In this document: one piece after another, positions 9,362 to 19,916 of the stretch
Numbering within the stretch: the first letter of the stretch is position 1
Layout: each line of letters opens with the position of its first letter
NCBI GenBank assembly: GCA_023151275.1
Contig: JAKLJI010000005.1
Span: forward strand, 1-64,000
Direction: 5' to 3'
Origin: Bacteroidia bacterium
Lineage (GTDB): Bacteria > Bacteroidota > Bacteroidia > UKL13-3
DNA: 64,000 nucleotides
Position numbers and translations under genes: made by a program
Notes under the pieces: model-generated
Databases searched by the model: none
The model's input: only the letters and a program-made list of their open reading frames with translations
Told to the model about the DNA's origin: nothing

Positions 9362-9372
<11 letters not shown>
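8845..9372 (-). CDS. actD: Alternative complex III, DUF3341 subunit
   Basis: ActD is a small membrane subunit of complex III (DUF3341 family). The N-terminal cytoplasmic domain (about residues 1-60, GVYDNPDKIYAATKKL...) is followed by two transmembrane helices (AAFLFAMTGLSLAVIFQVYV and ELSILFTAFGMVASFFIVN) and a C-terminal ferredoxin-like tail. The start is MDTKKMILG, giving 175 residues. It overlaps actC by 11 bases, so the upstream in-frame Met codons inside actC were rejected. Confidence 0.9.
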
Positions 9373-10780
<1,408 letters not shown>

Positions 10781-10800
10781 GTGCTAATTCAGTTTTCAGA

Positions 10801-13800
10801 TTATGAATGTGACTCCTCTTTTTTGTGCTCACCTGCTGGCTCTGCTTTGTGCTTAGCTGCTCCATGATGCTCTTCTGCCAACTTCTCGTCGATGTTACGT
10901 ACTTTGGTTAAGTAAGCAACGGAAGGTTGTACGTTATACTCATCAAGCAAGAAATAGCTACGCTCATTTTTGAAGTATTTTGCCACTTCGCTGTTAGCGT
11001 CGTTGATATCTCCAAAGATGATTGCATCAGAAGGACAAGTTTGCTGACAAGCTGTTTTTACATCCCCATCTTTAATGGTTCTGTTTTCCAACTTCGCTTT
11101 CAACTTACCTGCCTGAATGCGCTGAACGCAGAATGAACATTTCTCCATAACACCACGTGAACGTACTGTTACATCCGGATTAATAACCATTCTTCCGAGA
11201 TCGTTGTTGAAATTGAAATCAAACTGGTCGTTTTCGCGGTATTTGAACCAGTTGAAACGACGCACTTTGTATGGACAGTTGTTTGCGCAATAACGCGTAC
11301 CTACGCAACGGTTATAAGCCATGTGGTTCAAACCTTCTGAGCTGTGAACGGTAGCGAGTACCGGACAAACCGTTTCGCAAGGAGCATGGCCGCAATGTTG
11401 ACACATCAGCGGCTGGTGAACTACGCTTACATCCTCAAAATTGGTAGTTGTGTCTTCTGAATCAAGGGAGTAAACATTCTCGCCTTCTGCTTTCAAAATT
11501 GCACTGGCATTCCCTTTTTCACGGGTAATACCTTTTCCATCCTTGTCTTTGAATTTGTAGTAGCGGTCGATACGAATCCAGTGCATTTCTCTGCGCTTCA
11601 AAACTTCTGCGCGACCTACAACCGGAACGTTATTCTCAGCGTTACAAGCAACAACGCAAGCTCCGCAACCTGTACATTTGTTCAAATCAACAGCCATGGT
11701 CCATTTGTGACCTTTGCTATCGTGTTCGCCCCAAAGGGTAAGCAAGTTTCCGTTTTCTTTCAAGGTTGCGTGGTGGTCGTGATTTCCAGCTTTTGCATCT
11801 TTCACATACTCGCCCAAAGAAGCTTCTTTGATGATTGCACGACCTTCGATGGTGTGGTGCGTTTGTGTTTGAGCCAATTCATAACCGCTACCTACTTTCT
11901 CGATTGTGATATCAAAGTTTCCGTAAACGGTTGTTTTGTTGCTCAATGCTGCCATTCCGTAAGCATTTTTACCCGCAGCAAGTTTGGCAACTTTCCCACC
12001 TGAAGTGCGGCCATAACCAACGGCAACTGCAATTACATTGTTAGGCTGACCTGGCTGAATCAAAACCGGAATTGATTCGATTTTTCCAGCTTTTGAGCTG
12101 ATGGTAATCAAATCACCTTCCTTCAAACCAAGCTCATCAGCAGTTGCTTTTGAAACATTGGCATAGTTATCCCAGGTTACTTTACTGATTGGATCAGGTA
12201 ATTCTTGCAACCAAGGGTTATTGGAATGAGTTCCATCAAGAACACCCACTTTGCTATAAAGCTTTAGTTCTTTTTTGGCTTTGCTTGCTGTGTAAGTGCT
12301 GTATGCAGCATTAACTGCACTGCTTAAATCAGCTGCAAATTTTGGAGCACTTGTAGCTTTAGGACCTGCATAATAGAAACCATCGTGCAAGCTCTTTACC
12401 CAAGCCTCTTCGCTACTTCCGCCCGCCATGCCTTTCCAGGTTTCGCGGATAAAGTCGTAGTAATTGCTAGTGTTATCAGCCCAACGCAACAAGCTTTCTT
12501 CAGCCTGACGTGTATTGAATACAGGAGAAATGGTAGGCTGAGTTAAAGCGAAGTATCCGGCTTTTGGTTCTGAATCGTTCCAGCTTTCCAAGAAATGTCC
12601 TGCTGGAGCGTTGTATTTGCAAAGTTCAGAAGTTTCGTCAAGCAGCAAGTTAGTGGATACACTCAGTTTTGCTTTCTTAATGCCTTCAGCCAATTTAGCT
12701 GAATTGTAATAGCTGTAAACCGGATTGGTTCCCCAGAAAATTACAGCATCAACTGCGCCAGAAGCCAATTCATTTGCAAAGGTATCAAAAGCCGCATCGT
12801 TGCTGTAGTGTTGATTGCTGTAGTTGTCTAAATCATAAGTTGAACCAACATTACCCAGCATGCTATTGATAGCAGCAACCAATAATTGATGATCGAGGTT
12901 GTTTGAACCACAAACTACCAATGAAGCGCCTTTCGCAGCCCAAAGTTCTTTTGCAGTCAACTCAATCATGTTTAACGGAAGTTCAACAGCAGGCATTGAA
13001 CCCAATGCAGGAACTCCGGCTAAAGCAGCAATTTTATTGTACAGGGAAATGAGGTATACACCTTCAGCTGAAGGCTTGATTGGGTAGCGAACATCCGCAT
13101 TTGAACCCGTAACCGAAAGGTAAGATTCAAACTGGATATGGCGACTCATTTTCTTGTTCTCGGCGGTACGAGTTGATGACCATTGCTTAGCGAACTCAAC
13201 TGGAGAAATCCAGGTTCCTAAGAAATCGGCACCAAAAGAAACGATAACGTTTGCCTTATCGAAGCGGTAACCAGGAATAACATTCTTACCGAAAGCAATT
13301 TGATTCGCTTCAGCAATTGCTCCCTGAGAGAATGCTTCGTATTGGATGTGTTTAGCAGATGGATACTTGGCCATGAAGGTAGCCAAAGCACGTTTGCCTG
13401 AAGGAGAGTTCAAGGTTCCGCTTACTACACGAATATTGCTTGCAGAAGCAAGTGCTTTTTTGATATCAGCATCAACAGCATCCCAGCTAGCCTCTTTGCC
13501 AGAAGCCATAGGAGCTTTCAAACGCTCGTTATCGTACAAACCAAGCAATGTACCTTGGTCTGCTGCACTAACACCACCTTTGAAAATAGGTGATTCAGGG
13601 TTACCTTCTATTTTAATTGGACGACCTTCGCGGGTTTTTACCAAAATGCTGCAACCTGATGGAGTTGTAGAAGCATAATAGTTAGGAATACCCGGAGTGA
13701 TATTTTCAGGTTTTACGATATAAGGAATAGCATTTTTGATTGGAGCTTTGTTACAAGCTGCCAAAGCAACTGCTGAAATTCCAAAGCCAAAGTATTTCAA

Positions 13801-13959
13801 GAAATCGCGACGGTTGGCATTCATGCTACCATCCTCTTCCGTGAATACTTCATCCAGAGGAATTCCTTCTGCAAATTCATTGCGCTTATTTTCCAGGAAC
13901 TTCGGATCCTGATTCAGTTCCTCTAAACCTTTCCAGTAGCTATGTTTATTATTTTCCAT
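10801..13959 (-). CDS. actB: Alternative complex III, iron-sulfur subunit with molybdopterin-like domain
   Basis: ActB (1052 residues) is the periplasmic electron-transfer subunit. A twin-arginine signal (NRRDFLKYFGFG, about 49-60) is followed by a lipobox-like LAAC, so the mature protein may be lipid-anchored. Residues ~70-700 resemble a molybdopterin oxidoreductase domain without an evident cofactor ligand. The C-terminal part carries four cysteine clusters near 760 (CTGCGACVVAC), 851 (CQHCGHAPCETVC), 883 (CVGTRYCANNC) and 940-975 (CSFC...CQQTC). These fit three 4Fe-4S clusters and one 3Fe-4S cluster, as known for ActB. The C terminus is His/Lys/Glu-rich. It lies 35 bases downstream of actA. 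Confidence 0.95.
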   Translation of the reverse strand: MENNKHSYWKGLEELNQDPKFLENKRNEFAEGIPLDEVFTEEDGSMNANRRDFLKYFGFGISAVALAACNKAPIKNAIPYIVKPENITPGIPNYYASTTPSGCSILVKTREGRPIKIEGNPESPIFKGGVSAADQGTLLGLYDNERLKAPMASGKEASWDAVDADIKKALASASNIRVVSGTLNSPSGKRALATFMAKYPSAKHIQYEAFSQGAIAEANQIAFGKNVIPGYRFDKANVIVSFGADFLGTWISPVEFAKQWSSTRTAENKKMSRHIQFESYLSVTGSNADVRYPIKPSAEGVYLISLYNKIAALAGVPALGSMPAVELPLNMIELTAKELWAAKGASLVVCGSNNLDHQLLVAAINSMLGNVGSTYDLDNYSNQHYSNDAAFDTFANELASGAVDAVIFWGTNPVYSYYNSAKLAEGIKKAKLSVSTNLLLDETSELCKYNAPAGHFLESWNDSEPKAGYFALTQPTISPVFNTRQAEESLLRWADNTSNYYDFIRETWKGMAGGSSEEAWVKSLHDGFYYAGPKATSAPKFAADLSSAVNAAYSTYTASKAKKELKLYSKVGVLDGTHSNNPWLQELPDPISKVTWDNYANVSKATADELGLKEGDLITISSKAGKIESIPVLIQPGQPNNVIAVAVGYGRTSGGKVAKLAAGKNAYGMAALSNKTTVYGNFDITIEKVGSGYELAQTQTHHTIEGRAIIKEASLGEYVKDAKAGNHDHHATLKENGNLLTLWGEHDSKGHKWTMAVDLNKCTGCGACVVACNAENNVPVVGRAEVLKRREMHWIRIDRYYKFKDKDGKGITREKGNASAILKAEGENVYSLDSEDTTTNFEDVSVVHQPLMCQHCGHAPCETVCPVLATVHSSEGLNHMAYNRCVGTRYCANNCPYKVRRFNWFKYRENDQFDFNFNNDLGRMVINPDVTVRSRGVMEKCSFCVQRIQAGKLKAKLENRTIKDGDVKTACQQTCPSDAIIFGDINDANSEVAKYFKNERSYFLLDEYNVQPSVAYLTKVRNIDEKLAEEHHGAAKHKAEPAGEHKKEESHS

Positions 13960-13994
13960 TGAATGTTGTTTTCGTTAAATGTTAGACTTCAGGT

Positions 13995-15293
13995 TTAGTA
14001 GTGACATTTTCCGCACTCAAGACCACCGTTCTGAGCTACAGTAACCATTTCTTTGCCTTCTGCTTTCAGGTTGGCGTGTAGTTTTTCGTAGTAATCGTTA
14101 TTGGCAACATCAACTTTTGCTTCGCGGTGGCAATTGATACACCATCCCATTTGCAAGCTGCGTTGCTGAGAAACAACGGCCATTGTTTCAACCGGACCGT
14201 GACAAGCCTGACATTCAACTTTACCAATTTTTACGTGTTGAGCGTGGTTGAAGTAAGCGTGGTCAGGTAAGTTGTGAACTCTTACCCATTTGATAGGCTT
14301 TTTCTCTTTGCTAGGGTCGTAAGCACGCTTTTCAGCATCCCAACCTACGGCATCATAAATTTTTTGGATTTCAGGAGAAACTGAACCATTGTATTTTTCT
14401 TTTGCCTGAACATGCATGTGGCAGTTCATACAGGTGCTAGGTGAAGGAATAGAAGCTTGTTTTCCTTTATCGGCACCGTTGTGACAATACAAACAGTTGA
14501 TTTTGTAGGTACCGGCGTGCAACTCGTGTGAGTATTTAATAGGCTGCTCAGGAGCATATCCTTTCTGAACACCGATGTATTTATTGCCGTAATCAAAACC
14601 GTAAAGACCAAACACTACGGTAAACATTAAGCTTACCACAATGGCACCGGCAACCGGATGCTTTTTGAACAATTTGTATCTGAATGATTTTTTATTGTCT
14701 TTCCAGCTGATGTTTTCAGCAGCTTCTGCAGCAGCTTGCTCAGGGAATTTTTGCTGATACAAACCATCAACAACTTTCTTCAAACGAATGAGGATGATAG
14801 CAATCAAAACCAGGATTGCTGCCATTACCATCAAAGAAACATAAGTAGTTGTTGAATAGAAACCACCTGATGAAGCGCCAGAATCTGCACCAGCAGCAGG
14901 AGCTTCAGTTCCACTTGTACTGGCAGTTGCAGGTGCAGCGGCAGGAGCTTCGCTTTCTTGCTTGATATAATCAATAATACTTGTGATTTCAGCATCAGAA
15001 AGTTGTTCAAATGAAGTCATTACCGACTCATTGTTTTCTTTGTAAACTTGAACCGCCGTTGCATCTCCTGATTTAACAAGAGCTTGCGAATTCTTAATCC
15101 ATTTAACAAGCCACTTGGCATCGCGGCGTTTGTGTACGTCCTTTAAGGCAGGACCTACTACTTTGTCGTTAATTGCGTGGCATGCCGTACAATTGGCTTT
15201 GTACAGCTTTTCACCTTCTGCTGCATCTGCAAAAGCCAGATTCAGAGAAACTAGTGAAATGACAACAGCTGATAGTAATCGATGAAGCTTCAT
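13995..15293 (-). CDS. actA: Alternative complex III, multiheme cytochrome c subunit
   Basis: ActA is the first gene of the operon. The 432-residue protein has a signal peptide and six CxxCH motifs: one in an N-terminal monoheme cytochrome c domain (residues 35-39), then, after an Ala/Ser/Glu linker and two membrane segments (about 149-169 and 214-232), five in the pentaheme domain (267-271, 288-292, 361-365, 385-389, 427-431). The pentaheme part is the classical ActA. The N-terminal monoheme domain looks like a fused carrier cytochrome. The last heme motif sits at the extreme C terminus (CGKCHY). Confidence 0.93.
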   Translation of the reverse strand: MKLHRLLSAVVISLVSLNLAFADAAEGEKLYKANCTACHAINDKVVGPALKDVHKRRDAKWLVKWIKNSQALVKSGDATAVQVYKENNESVMTSFEQLSDAEITSIIDYIKQESEAPAAAPATASTSGTEAPAAGADSGASSGGFYSTTTYVSLMVMAAILVLIAIILIRLKKVVDGLYQQKFPEQAAAEAAENISWKDNKKSFRYKLFKKHPVAGAIVVSLMFTVVFGLYGFDYGNKYIGVQKGYAPEQPIKYSHELHAGTYKINCLYCHNGADKGKQASIPSPSTCMNCHMHVQAKEKYNGSVSPEIQKIYDAVGWDAEKRAYDPSKEKKPIKWVRVHNLPDHAYFNHAQHVKIGKVECQACHGPVETMAVVSQQRSLQMGWCINCHREAKVDVANNDYYEKLHANLKAEGKEMVTVAQNGGLECGKCHY

Positions 15294-15892
15294 TTATTTG
15301 ATGATTTTCAATGTTTGCTTGTGAACTGTAAAATGCATGTCAAAACCTGAAAGCCTTGATGAGCGCACTTTTTGGAACACAGCCGCGAATATAATACCAT
15401 TTGTCAACTGCTGGAAGGCAATGCTAAAAAAAAGCTATTTAGAATTCATCCAAATAAAAAAACCTGACAATCAAAAGCATGAAAATGAACATTTCCTGCA
15501 TTGTCAAATTTGGCAATGTTCTTTTTTAGTGAATTTGCTCTTGATTTTGAAGGATTCAAAGTCGGCTCAATTTTCAATCGAACAAATTTAAAAGCGCTTT
15601 GCTTGTGTCAGGATTTAGTCTTTTTTCCAATCCTACCTCAATCCAAAACCATTGATATTTCTGCAAAGTGAATTGATTATCATAAATATCCGTTGAGGTT
15701 GTTGGATTTTGATGTGCAAGTTATAGTGCGCATCGATCAAGGTTCTTGCTCCTTTACAATTGAACTTCAAAAGCCGAAAGTCTTTTTAGGGAAAAAGTAA
15801 ACAGCTAAAAAAATGCGGGCGGCCCAAAAGGTCCGCCCTGGAAGATTTTATGAAATGAGATAAGGCCAGAACTCAACTGATTCTCTAGGTTG
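15294..15892. promoter_or_regulatory. actA/ilvE intergenic region with candidate act promoter
   Basis: This 599-base region lies between two minus-strand genes. On the minus strand TATATTCG (15386-15393) is a one-mismatch -7 element about 93 bases before the actA ATG. It sits in the string TATATTCGCGGC, which recurs exactly before the PTPS-family gene. The 84-codon plus-strand ORF at 15337-15591 shows no family resemblance and covers the promoter, so it is not called. The rest, apart from the ilvE terminator, holds nothing I recognise. Confidence 0.4.
15806..15838 (-). terminator. Intrinsic terminator of ilvE
   Basis: GGGCGGCCC (15817-15825) pairs with GGTCCGCCC (15830-15838) across an AAAA loop with one mismatch. 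On the minus strand a run of seven Ts follows. Confidence 0.8.
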
Positions 15893-16957
15893 TTAATCAA
15901 CAGAAACAACCCAGCCAAAATCGTCTGTTAACTTTCCGGTTTGAATGCCATAAATTGTGGCATACAACCAGTTGGAAACATCACGTTTTTCGGGATCTGG
16001 AAGCATAAAGTCTTGGCCTTGGTAACCAATACCGGCAATTTTTGCAATGATGGCTGCGGTACCTGTTCCAAAGCAATCGCTTAAGGTTCCTGCTTTTGCT
16101 GCCTCAATAATCTCCGAAACTGAAACTTTTCTTTCCTCAACTGTTAATCCGCGTTTCTTAAGCAGTTGAATACAACTATCCCGTGTAATTCCACGAAGAA
16201 TGTTTCCATCTAAAGCCGGTGTCCAAACGGTAGTATCGTTCACCACAAAAAACAAATTGGTGGTTCCTGATTCTTCTACATGCTGGTGACTTCTGCCATC
16301 GGTCCAAATAATTTGGTCGTAACCTTTTTTCTTGGCTTCCATTGTAGGAAGCATCGAAATTCCATAATTACCGGCAGCTTTTGCAAAACCCGCCATACCA
16401 TCAGAGGCACGAACAAATTTTTCTTCAACCAAAACATTGATAGGTTTTGGATAATAGCTGTTAACCGGACAACCAAATATGATAAAACTATAATTATTAC
16501 TAGGCCTCACACCCACAAAATCGTCGGTTGCAAACATGAAAGGACGAATGTACAAGGCACTCCCCTCCTTGGTTGGAATCCAATCGCGATCCAATGAAAC
16601 TAATTGCTTCAAGCCCTCCATAAAAAGTTCTTCAGGAATTTCGGGCATTCCCATCCGAACAGCACTTTCATTCAGCCGCTTAATATTGTCCATTGGTCTA
16701 AACAACAAAGGTTTTCCCTCTGCACTTTTGAAAGCTTTCATGCCTTCAAAAATTGCCTGACCGTAGTGGATTGCCGAAATGGAAGGAGCCATTGGAATTG
16801 GACCATAAGGAAGGATTTCAGGATCTCCCCATTTTCCATCGGTAAAATCCACACGAAACATGTGATCGGAGAATATTTTTCCAAATTCAATGTTCTCAAA
16901 GTCACACTGGTTAATTCTGGATTGAGTGGTTTTATTGATTTTTATCGAAATTGCCAT
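15893..16957 (-). CDS. ilvE: Branched-chain amino acid aminotransferase
   Basis: This PLP enzyme of fold type IV (354 residues) makes or degrades Leu, Ile and Val by exchange with 2-oxoglutarate. The PLP lysine is in GFAKAAGNYG. Other signatures are SAIHYGQAIFEGMKAF near residue 65, RPFMFATDD, and the cofactor-contact segment HVEESGTTNLFFV. The layout is that of the longer BCAT type found in many Bacteroidota and eukaryotes. The start is the ATG at 16957 (MAISIKINKTTQ); an upstream in-frame TTG was set aside. That ATG lies 3 bases from the start codon of the divergent gene, so each gene's promoter must lie inside the other's 5' coding region. Confidence 0.93.
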   Translation of the reverse strand: MAISIKINKTTQSRINQCDFENIEFGKIFSDHMFRVDFTDGKWGDPEILPYGPIPMAPSISAIHYGQAIFEGMKAFKSAEGKPLLFRPMDNIKRLNESAVRMGMPEIPEELFMEGLKQLVSLDRDWIPTKEGSALYIRPFMFATDDFVGVRPSNNYSFIIFGCPVNSYYPKPINVLVEEKFVRASDGMAGFAKAAGNYGISMLPTMEAKKKGYDQIIWTDGRSHQHVEESGTTNLFFVVNDTTVWTPALDGNILRGITRDSCIQLLKKRGLTVEERKVSVSEIIEAAKAGTLSDCFGTGTAAIIAKIAGIGYQGQDFMLPDPEKRDVSNWLYATIYGIQTGKLTDDFGWVVSVD

Positions 16958-16960
16958 GGT

Positions 16961-17437
16961 ATGCAAACTGAGTTCGGAATTGATGATGAATTTGTATTGC
17001 CCTTGTTTGAGGAGCTTTACGCGGTCAAAGAAACAGATTTTTCAATAGAAATCAACCCGCTTGGGTCAGGTAAGTCGAAGATATTGATGCTTTGTGAATC
17101 GAAATCAAGTACTTATCTGGATGAAGCTGATATGAATCTGCTGAGTGGAATTCTTGAAAAGGGTCTTCGCAGGACAATAGATGATATTTGGTTAATCAAT
17201 ATTGCCCAGGAAAAGGCAGGATTTGATTTTTTGCTCGACCGGCTAAAGCCCCAATTCTTAATTAGTTGGGGTTGCGATGAGTACCTGATTCGGCAACAAA
17301 TTCGTTTGGATGTTCACGAACAGGCAAGCATTACAGGTTGCAATATGTTGAAGGCCATGCCTCTTTCAGCTTACCAACACGATCAGGCTGCGAAAGGAAA
17401 ATTATGGATAGGCCTCAAAAAAATGTTCTTCAACTGA
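16961..17437 (+). CDS. Uncharacterised protein resembling DNA polymerase III psi subunit
   Basis: The predicted 158-residue soluble protein has no clear hit that I can name. Its layout resembles HolD (psi): a short N-terminal region, a strand-like ILMLCESKSS, a helix LSGILEKGLRRT, a strand IWLINI, a second strand LKPQFLISWGC, and the C-terminal pattern MPLSAYQHDQAAKGKLWIGLK. The last of these matches the psi-type pattern of a short Leu/Ser helix, then D-x-x-x-K...LW-x-x-L. The start is the first ATG after the ilvE start; the reading frame upstream runs antisense through ilvE. It ends 1 base before rdgB, so the two are likely co-translated. The function is a hypothesis only; it may instead be an unrelated conserved Bacteroidota protein. 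Confidence 0.75.
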   Translation: MQTEFGIDDEFVLPLFEELYAVKETDFSIEINPLGSGKSKILMLCESKSSTYLDEADMNLLSGILEKGLRRTIDDIWLINIAQEKAGFDFLLDRLKPQFLISWGCDEYLIRQQIRLDVHEQASITGCNMLKAMPLSAYQHDQAAKGKLWIGLKKMFFN

Positions 17438-17438
17438 T

Positions 17439-18032
17439 ATGAAACTCATTTTCGCTTCACATAATCAAAACAAAACCAGAGAAATCAACCAGATTTTAGG
17501 GAATTTCATTCAGGTGTATTCCTTAACCGATTTAGGTATTCATGAAGAAATTCCGGAAACCGGCTCTACCCTACCTGAGAATGCCTTGTTGAAAGCTCAG
17601 GCAGCCGCTGATATTACCGGACTTTCTGTTTTTGCAGACGACACAGGACTGGAAGTTGAGGCCCTTAACGGAGCTCCGGGGGTTATTAGTGCAAGGTACG
17701 CGGGACCCGGAAAATCAGCGCTTGCCAACATGGAAAAATTGCTGGATGAGCTTCAGGGTAAATCAAACCGAAACGCTCGATTTGTTACCTGCATTTGTTT
17801 GATTATCAACAATGAAAAGCATTTGTTTGAAGGAGAACTGAAAGGTCGAATTGGCTATGAAATGCGCGGTGATAAAGGATTCGGTTACGACCCTTTGTTT
17901 ATTCCGGAAGGAGATGAACGTACCTTGGCGGAACTGTCAGCGGATGAAAAAAACAGCATTAGTCACCGAGCCAAAGCGATTGAAAAAATGCGCTTGTTTT
18001 TGGAAACCAAACTAGGTTCTACTCAATCCTGA
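17439..18032 (+). CDS. rdgB: dITP/XTP pyrophosphatase
   Basis: This house-cleaning nucleotidase (197 residues) hydrolyses non-canonical purine triphosphates (dITP, XTP) to monophosphates. Family signatures are SHNQNKTREI at the N terminus, FADDTGLEVEALNGAPGV (metal and base site), GFGYDPLF, and SHRAKA. It follows the psi-like gene with a 1-base gap. The 3' end overlaps the convergent wecA-type gene by 10 bases. A genome-maintenance role fits both it and the proposed replication-related neighbour, but that link is inference. Confidence 0.95.
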   Translation: MKLIFASHNQNKTREINQILGNFIQVYSLTDLGIHEEIPETGSTLPENALLKAQAAADITGLSVFADDTGLEVEALNGAPGVISARYAGPGKSALANMEKLLDELQGKSNRNARFVTCICLIINNEKHLFEGELKGRIGYEMRGDKGFGYDPLFIPEGDERTLAELSADEKNSISHRAKAIEKMRLFLETKLGSTQS

Positions 18033-19144
18033 TTGATATTTTCAGGATTTCCACGGAGATTTTCCTGCAATTCAATCAAAGCAGAATCATCCGCTTCCAA
18101 ATCTGAAAGGCGATGCCTGTAAAAGTAAACCGGCAATTGACCAACAATCAAAGCTAAACCAATAATAACGGAAACAACCACATAGGCCGGATTATCTTTC
18201 AATGTATAGGCAACTCCAATAAATGCCATATTAATTAAAGTCAGCGTTAGGCTCACTTCCTTGTGATTCATTCCAATTCGCATCAACCAATGATGAATAT
18301 GGTTTCTATCGGCCTCAAAAGGCGACTTTTTCTTAGAAGTTCTGAGAATAAACACCCTCAAGGTATCGTAAAGTGGAACCAAAAGAATAGCAATGGCGAT
18401 TCCAGGTGCGGATGAGAATTTATTCACCGGCGACATTCCGGGAGCATTGATTTCTATGAAATGGATTGCAAATAAAGACAACAGAAAACCGGTAGTCAGG
18501 GAACCTGCATCGCCCATAAAAATTTTGGCCGGGTTGAAATTGAAAAATAAAAATCCCAACAAGGCTCCACTTAAGCCAAATGCCATAACACTCCAGGCAA
18601 ATTCCTGTTGAAGTGCAAATAAAATTCCGAAACTGATGGTCATAACCAAACCTAAAGCACCAGCCAAGCCATCGGCACCATCAATTAAATTAAACGAATT
18701 GGTGATGACAATAATGGTAAACATGGTTAATGGAATGGCGATTCCAAGTGGAATTTCAGCAATTCCAAATACGCCGTGCAGATTGGTAAGGCGAACGGGA
18801 GTCATAACCGAAACCAAACCTGTTGCCACTAATTGAGCTCCCAATTTTTTCATGGGAGAAAGCACAATAATATCATCCTTAAGTCCGCTGAAGAAAAGCA
18901 AGAGAAATGCAGCAAACAAATATTGCAATCCAGCTACATCAGCCAGATTTCCCAATACCGACAACGACAATAAATAGCCAATAAAAACGGCAAGGCCACC
19001 CAATCTGGGAATTTTGTTGGCATGAATTTTACGTTCGTTTGGTTTGTCGTACAATCCTTTAAGTTTAGCCACCGTGATAATGGATGGTATTGCGAATACC
19101 ACGATGAGGAGAGCTGTCAGAAAAACCAAAACGATTTCAGTCAT
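18023..19144 (-). CDS. Polyprenyl-phosphate GlcNAc/hexosamine-1-phosphate transferase (WecA/TagO type)
   Basis: This integral membrane transferase of the MraY/WecA superfamily moves a sugar-1-phosphate from a UDP-sugar to a lipid carrier, the first step of O-antigen or capsule synthesis. The 373 residues form about ten helices. Catalytic signatures are the Asp pair LKDDIIVLSPMKKL, NSFNLIDGADGLAG, GDAGSLTTGF and the His motif DRNHIHHWLM. The HIHH form and lack of the MraY peptidoglycan signature argue for the WecA/TagO branch. The start is MTEIVLVFLTALL (ATG); an in-frame TTG eight codons upstream is less likely. It converges with rdgB with a 10-base overlap. Confidence 0.9.
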   Translation of the reverse strand: MTEIVLVFLTALLIVVFAIPSIITVAKLKGLYDKPNERKIHANKIPRLGGLAVFIGYLLSLSVLGNLADVAGLQYLFAAFLLLFFSGLKDDIIVLSPMKKLGAQLVATGLVSVMTPVRLTNLHGVFGIAEIPLGIAIPLTMFTIIVITNSFNLIDGADGLAGALGLVMTISFGILFALQQEFAWSVMAFGLSGALLGFLFFNFNPAKIFMGDAGSLTTGFLLSLFAIHFIEINAPGMSPVNKFSSAPGIAIAILLVPLYDTLRVFILRTSKKKSPFEADRNHIHHWLMRIGMNHKEVSLTLTLINMAFIGVAYTLKDNPAYVVVSVIIGLALIVGQLPVYFYRHRLSDLEADDSALIELQENLRGNPENINQD

Positions 19145-19259
19145 TGCAGGGGATTTGGGTATTAGCAAGATATCAAACTTTAGGGTTTTTTAAGTTTTGA
19201 GGTAACAATTAATTAAGAAAAGGAGCTAATACCACTGTAAATCAACGAAATTAAAATTC

Positions 19260-19916
19260 TTAAGGAGCCAGACGCGTACAGTCCCAATGCGATTTTTCGC
19301 CCTGTTTTAATGTCCATCTGAAACGGTCGTGCAAACGACTAGCCCTTCCCTGCCAAAATTCAAATTGGTCGGGAATTAGCACATACCCACCCCAATGGCG
19401 TGGACGGATAAGAGGTTTTTCCTTGAATAATTCTTGTAATTCTTTGAGGCGTTCCTCTATTACATGTCGTCCCGCGAGGGGTTGACTTTGCGGCGAGGCA
19501 TGCGCACCAATCTGACTTTCGATAGGTCGGCTAAAAAAGTATTCATCCGATTCCTTTTCTGTAACTTTTTTCACATGCCCTTCTACCCGAATTTGCCTTT
19601 GAAGCTCGGGCCAAAAAAAGACAAGTGAGGCAAACGGATTCGACATCAACTGCTTTCCTTTATCGCTATCGTAATTGGTATAAAACACCAAGCCATCTTC
19701 ATTCAATCCTTTTAAAAGTACTACCCGCCCCGTTGGTCTTCCATCAAAGCGGAGGGTAGAAAGTGTCATGGCATTGGGCTCATGAACCTGGGCTGTAATG
19801 GCTTCATGCAACCACAACTTAAATTGCTCGAGTGGATTTTCGAGCACATCCTCCTCCGAAAACGTTTTCAAGGTATAGTCCTGCCGGATATCGGCAAGTT
19901 GTTTAGAGCTGATCAT
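19260..19916 (-). CDS. pdxH: Pyridoxamine 5'-phosphate oxidase
   Basis: This FMN flavoprotein (218 residues) oxidises pyridoxine or pyridoxamine phosphate to pyridoxal phosphate, the cofactor used by the aminotransferases and tryptophanase in this window. FMN and substrate signatures are RVVLLKG, FYTNYDSDKGKQL, FFWPELQRQIRVEG, SRPIESQIGAHASPQSQ and the C-terminal HWGGYVLIPDQFEFWQG...RLHDR. The start is at MISSKQLADIRQDY, which matches the usual N terminus; six upstream in-frame residues were dropped. It is a single gene. Confidence 0.95.
   Translation of the reverse strand: MISSKQLADIRQDYTLKTFSEEDVLENPLEQFKLWLHEAITAQVHEPNAMTLSTLRFDGRPTGRVVLLKGLNEDGLVFYTNYDSDKGKQLMSNPFASLVFFWPELQRQIRVEGHVKKVTEKESDEYFFSRPIESQIGAHASPQSQPLAGRHVIEERLKELQELFKEKPLIRPRHWGGYVLIPDQFEFWQGRASRLHDRFRWTLKQGEKSHWDCTRLAP

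Noticed and set aside
15337-15591. An 84-codon plus-strand ORF in the actA/ilvE spacer
   Set aside because: It has no family resemblance, starts antisense to the actA leader, and covers the likely actA promoter.
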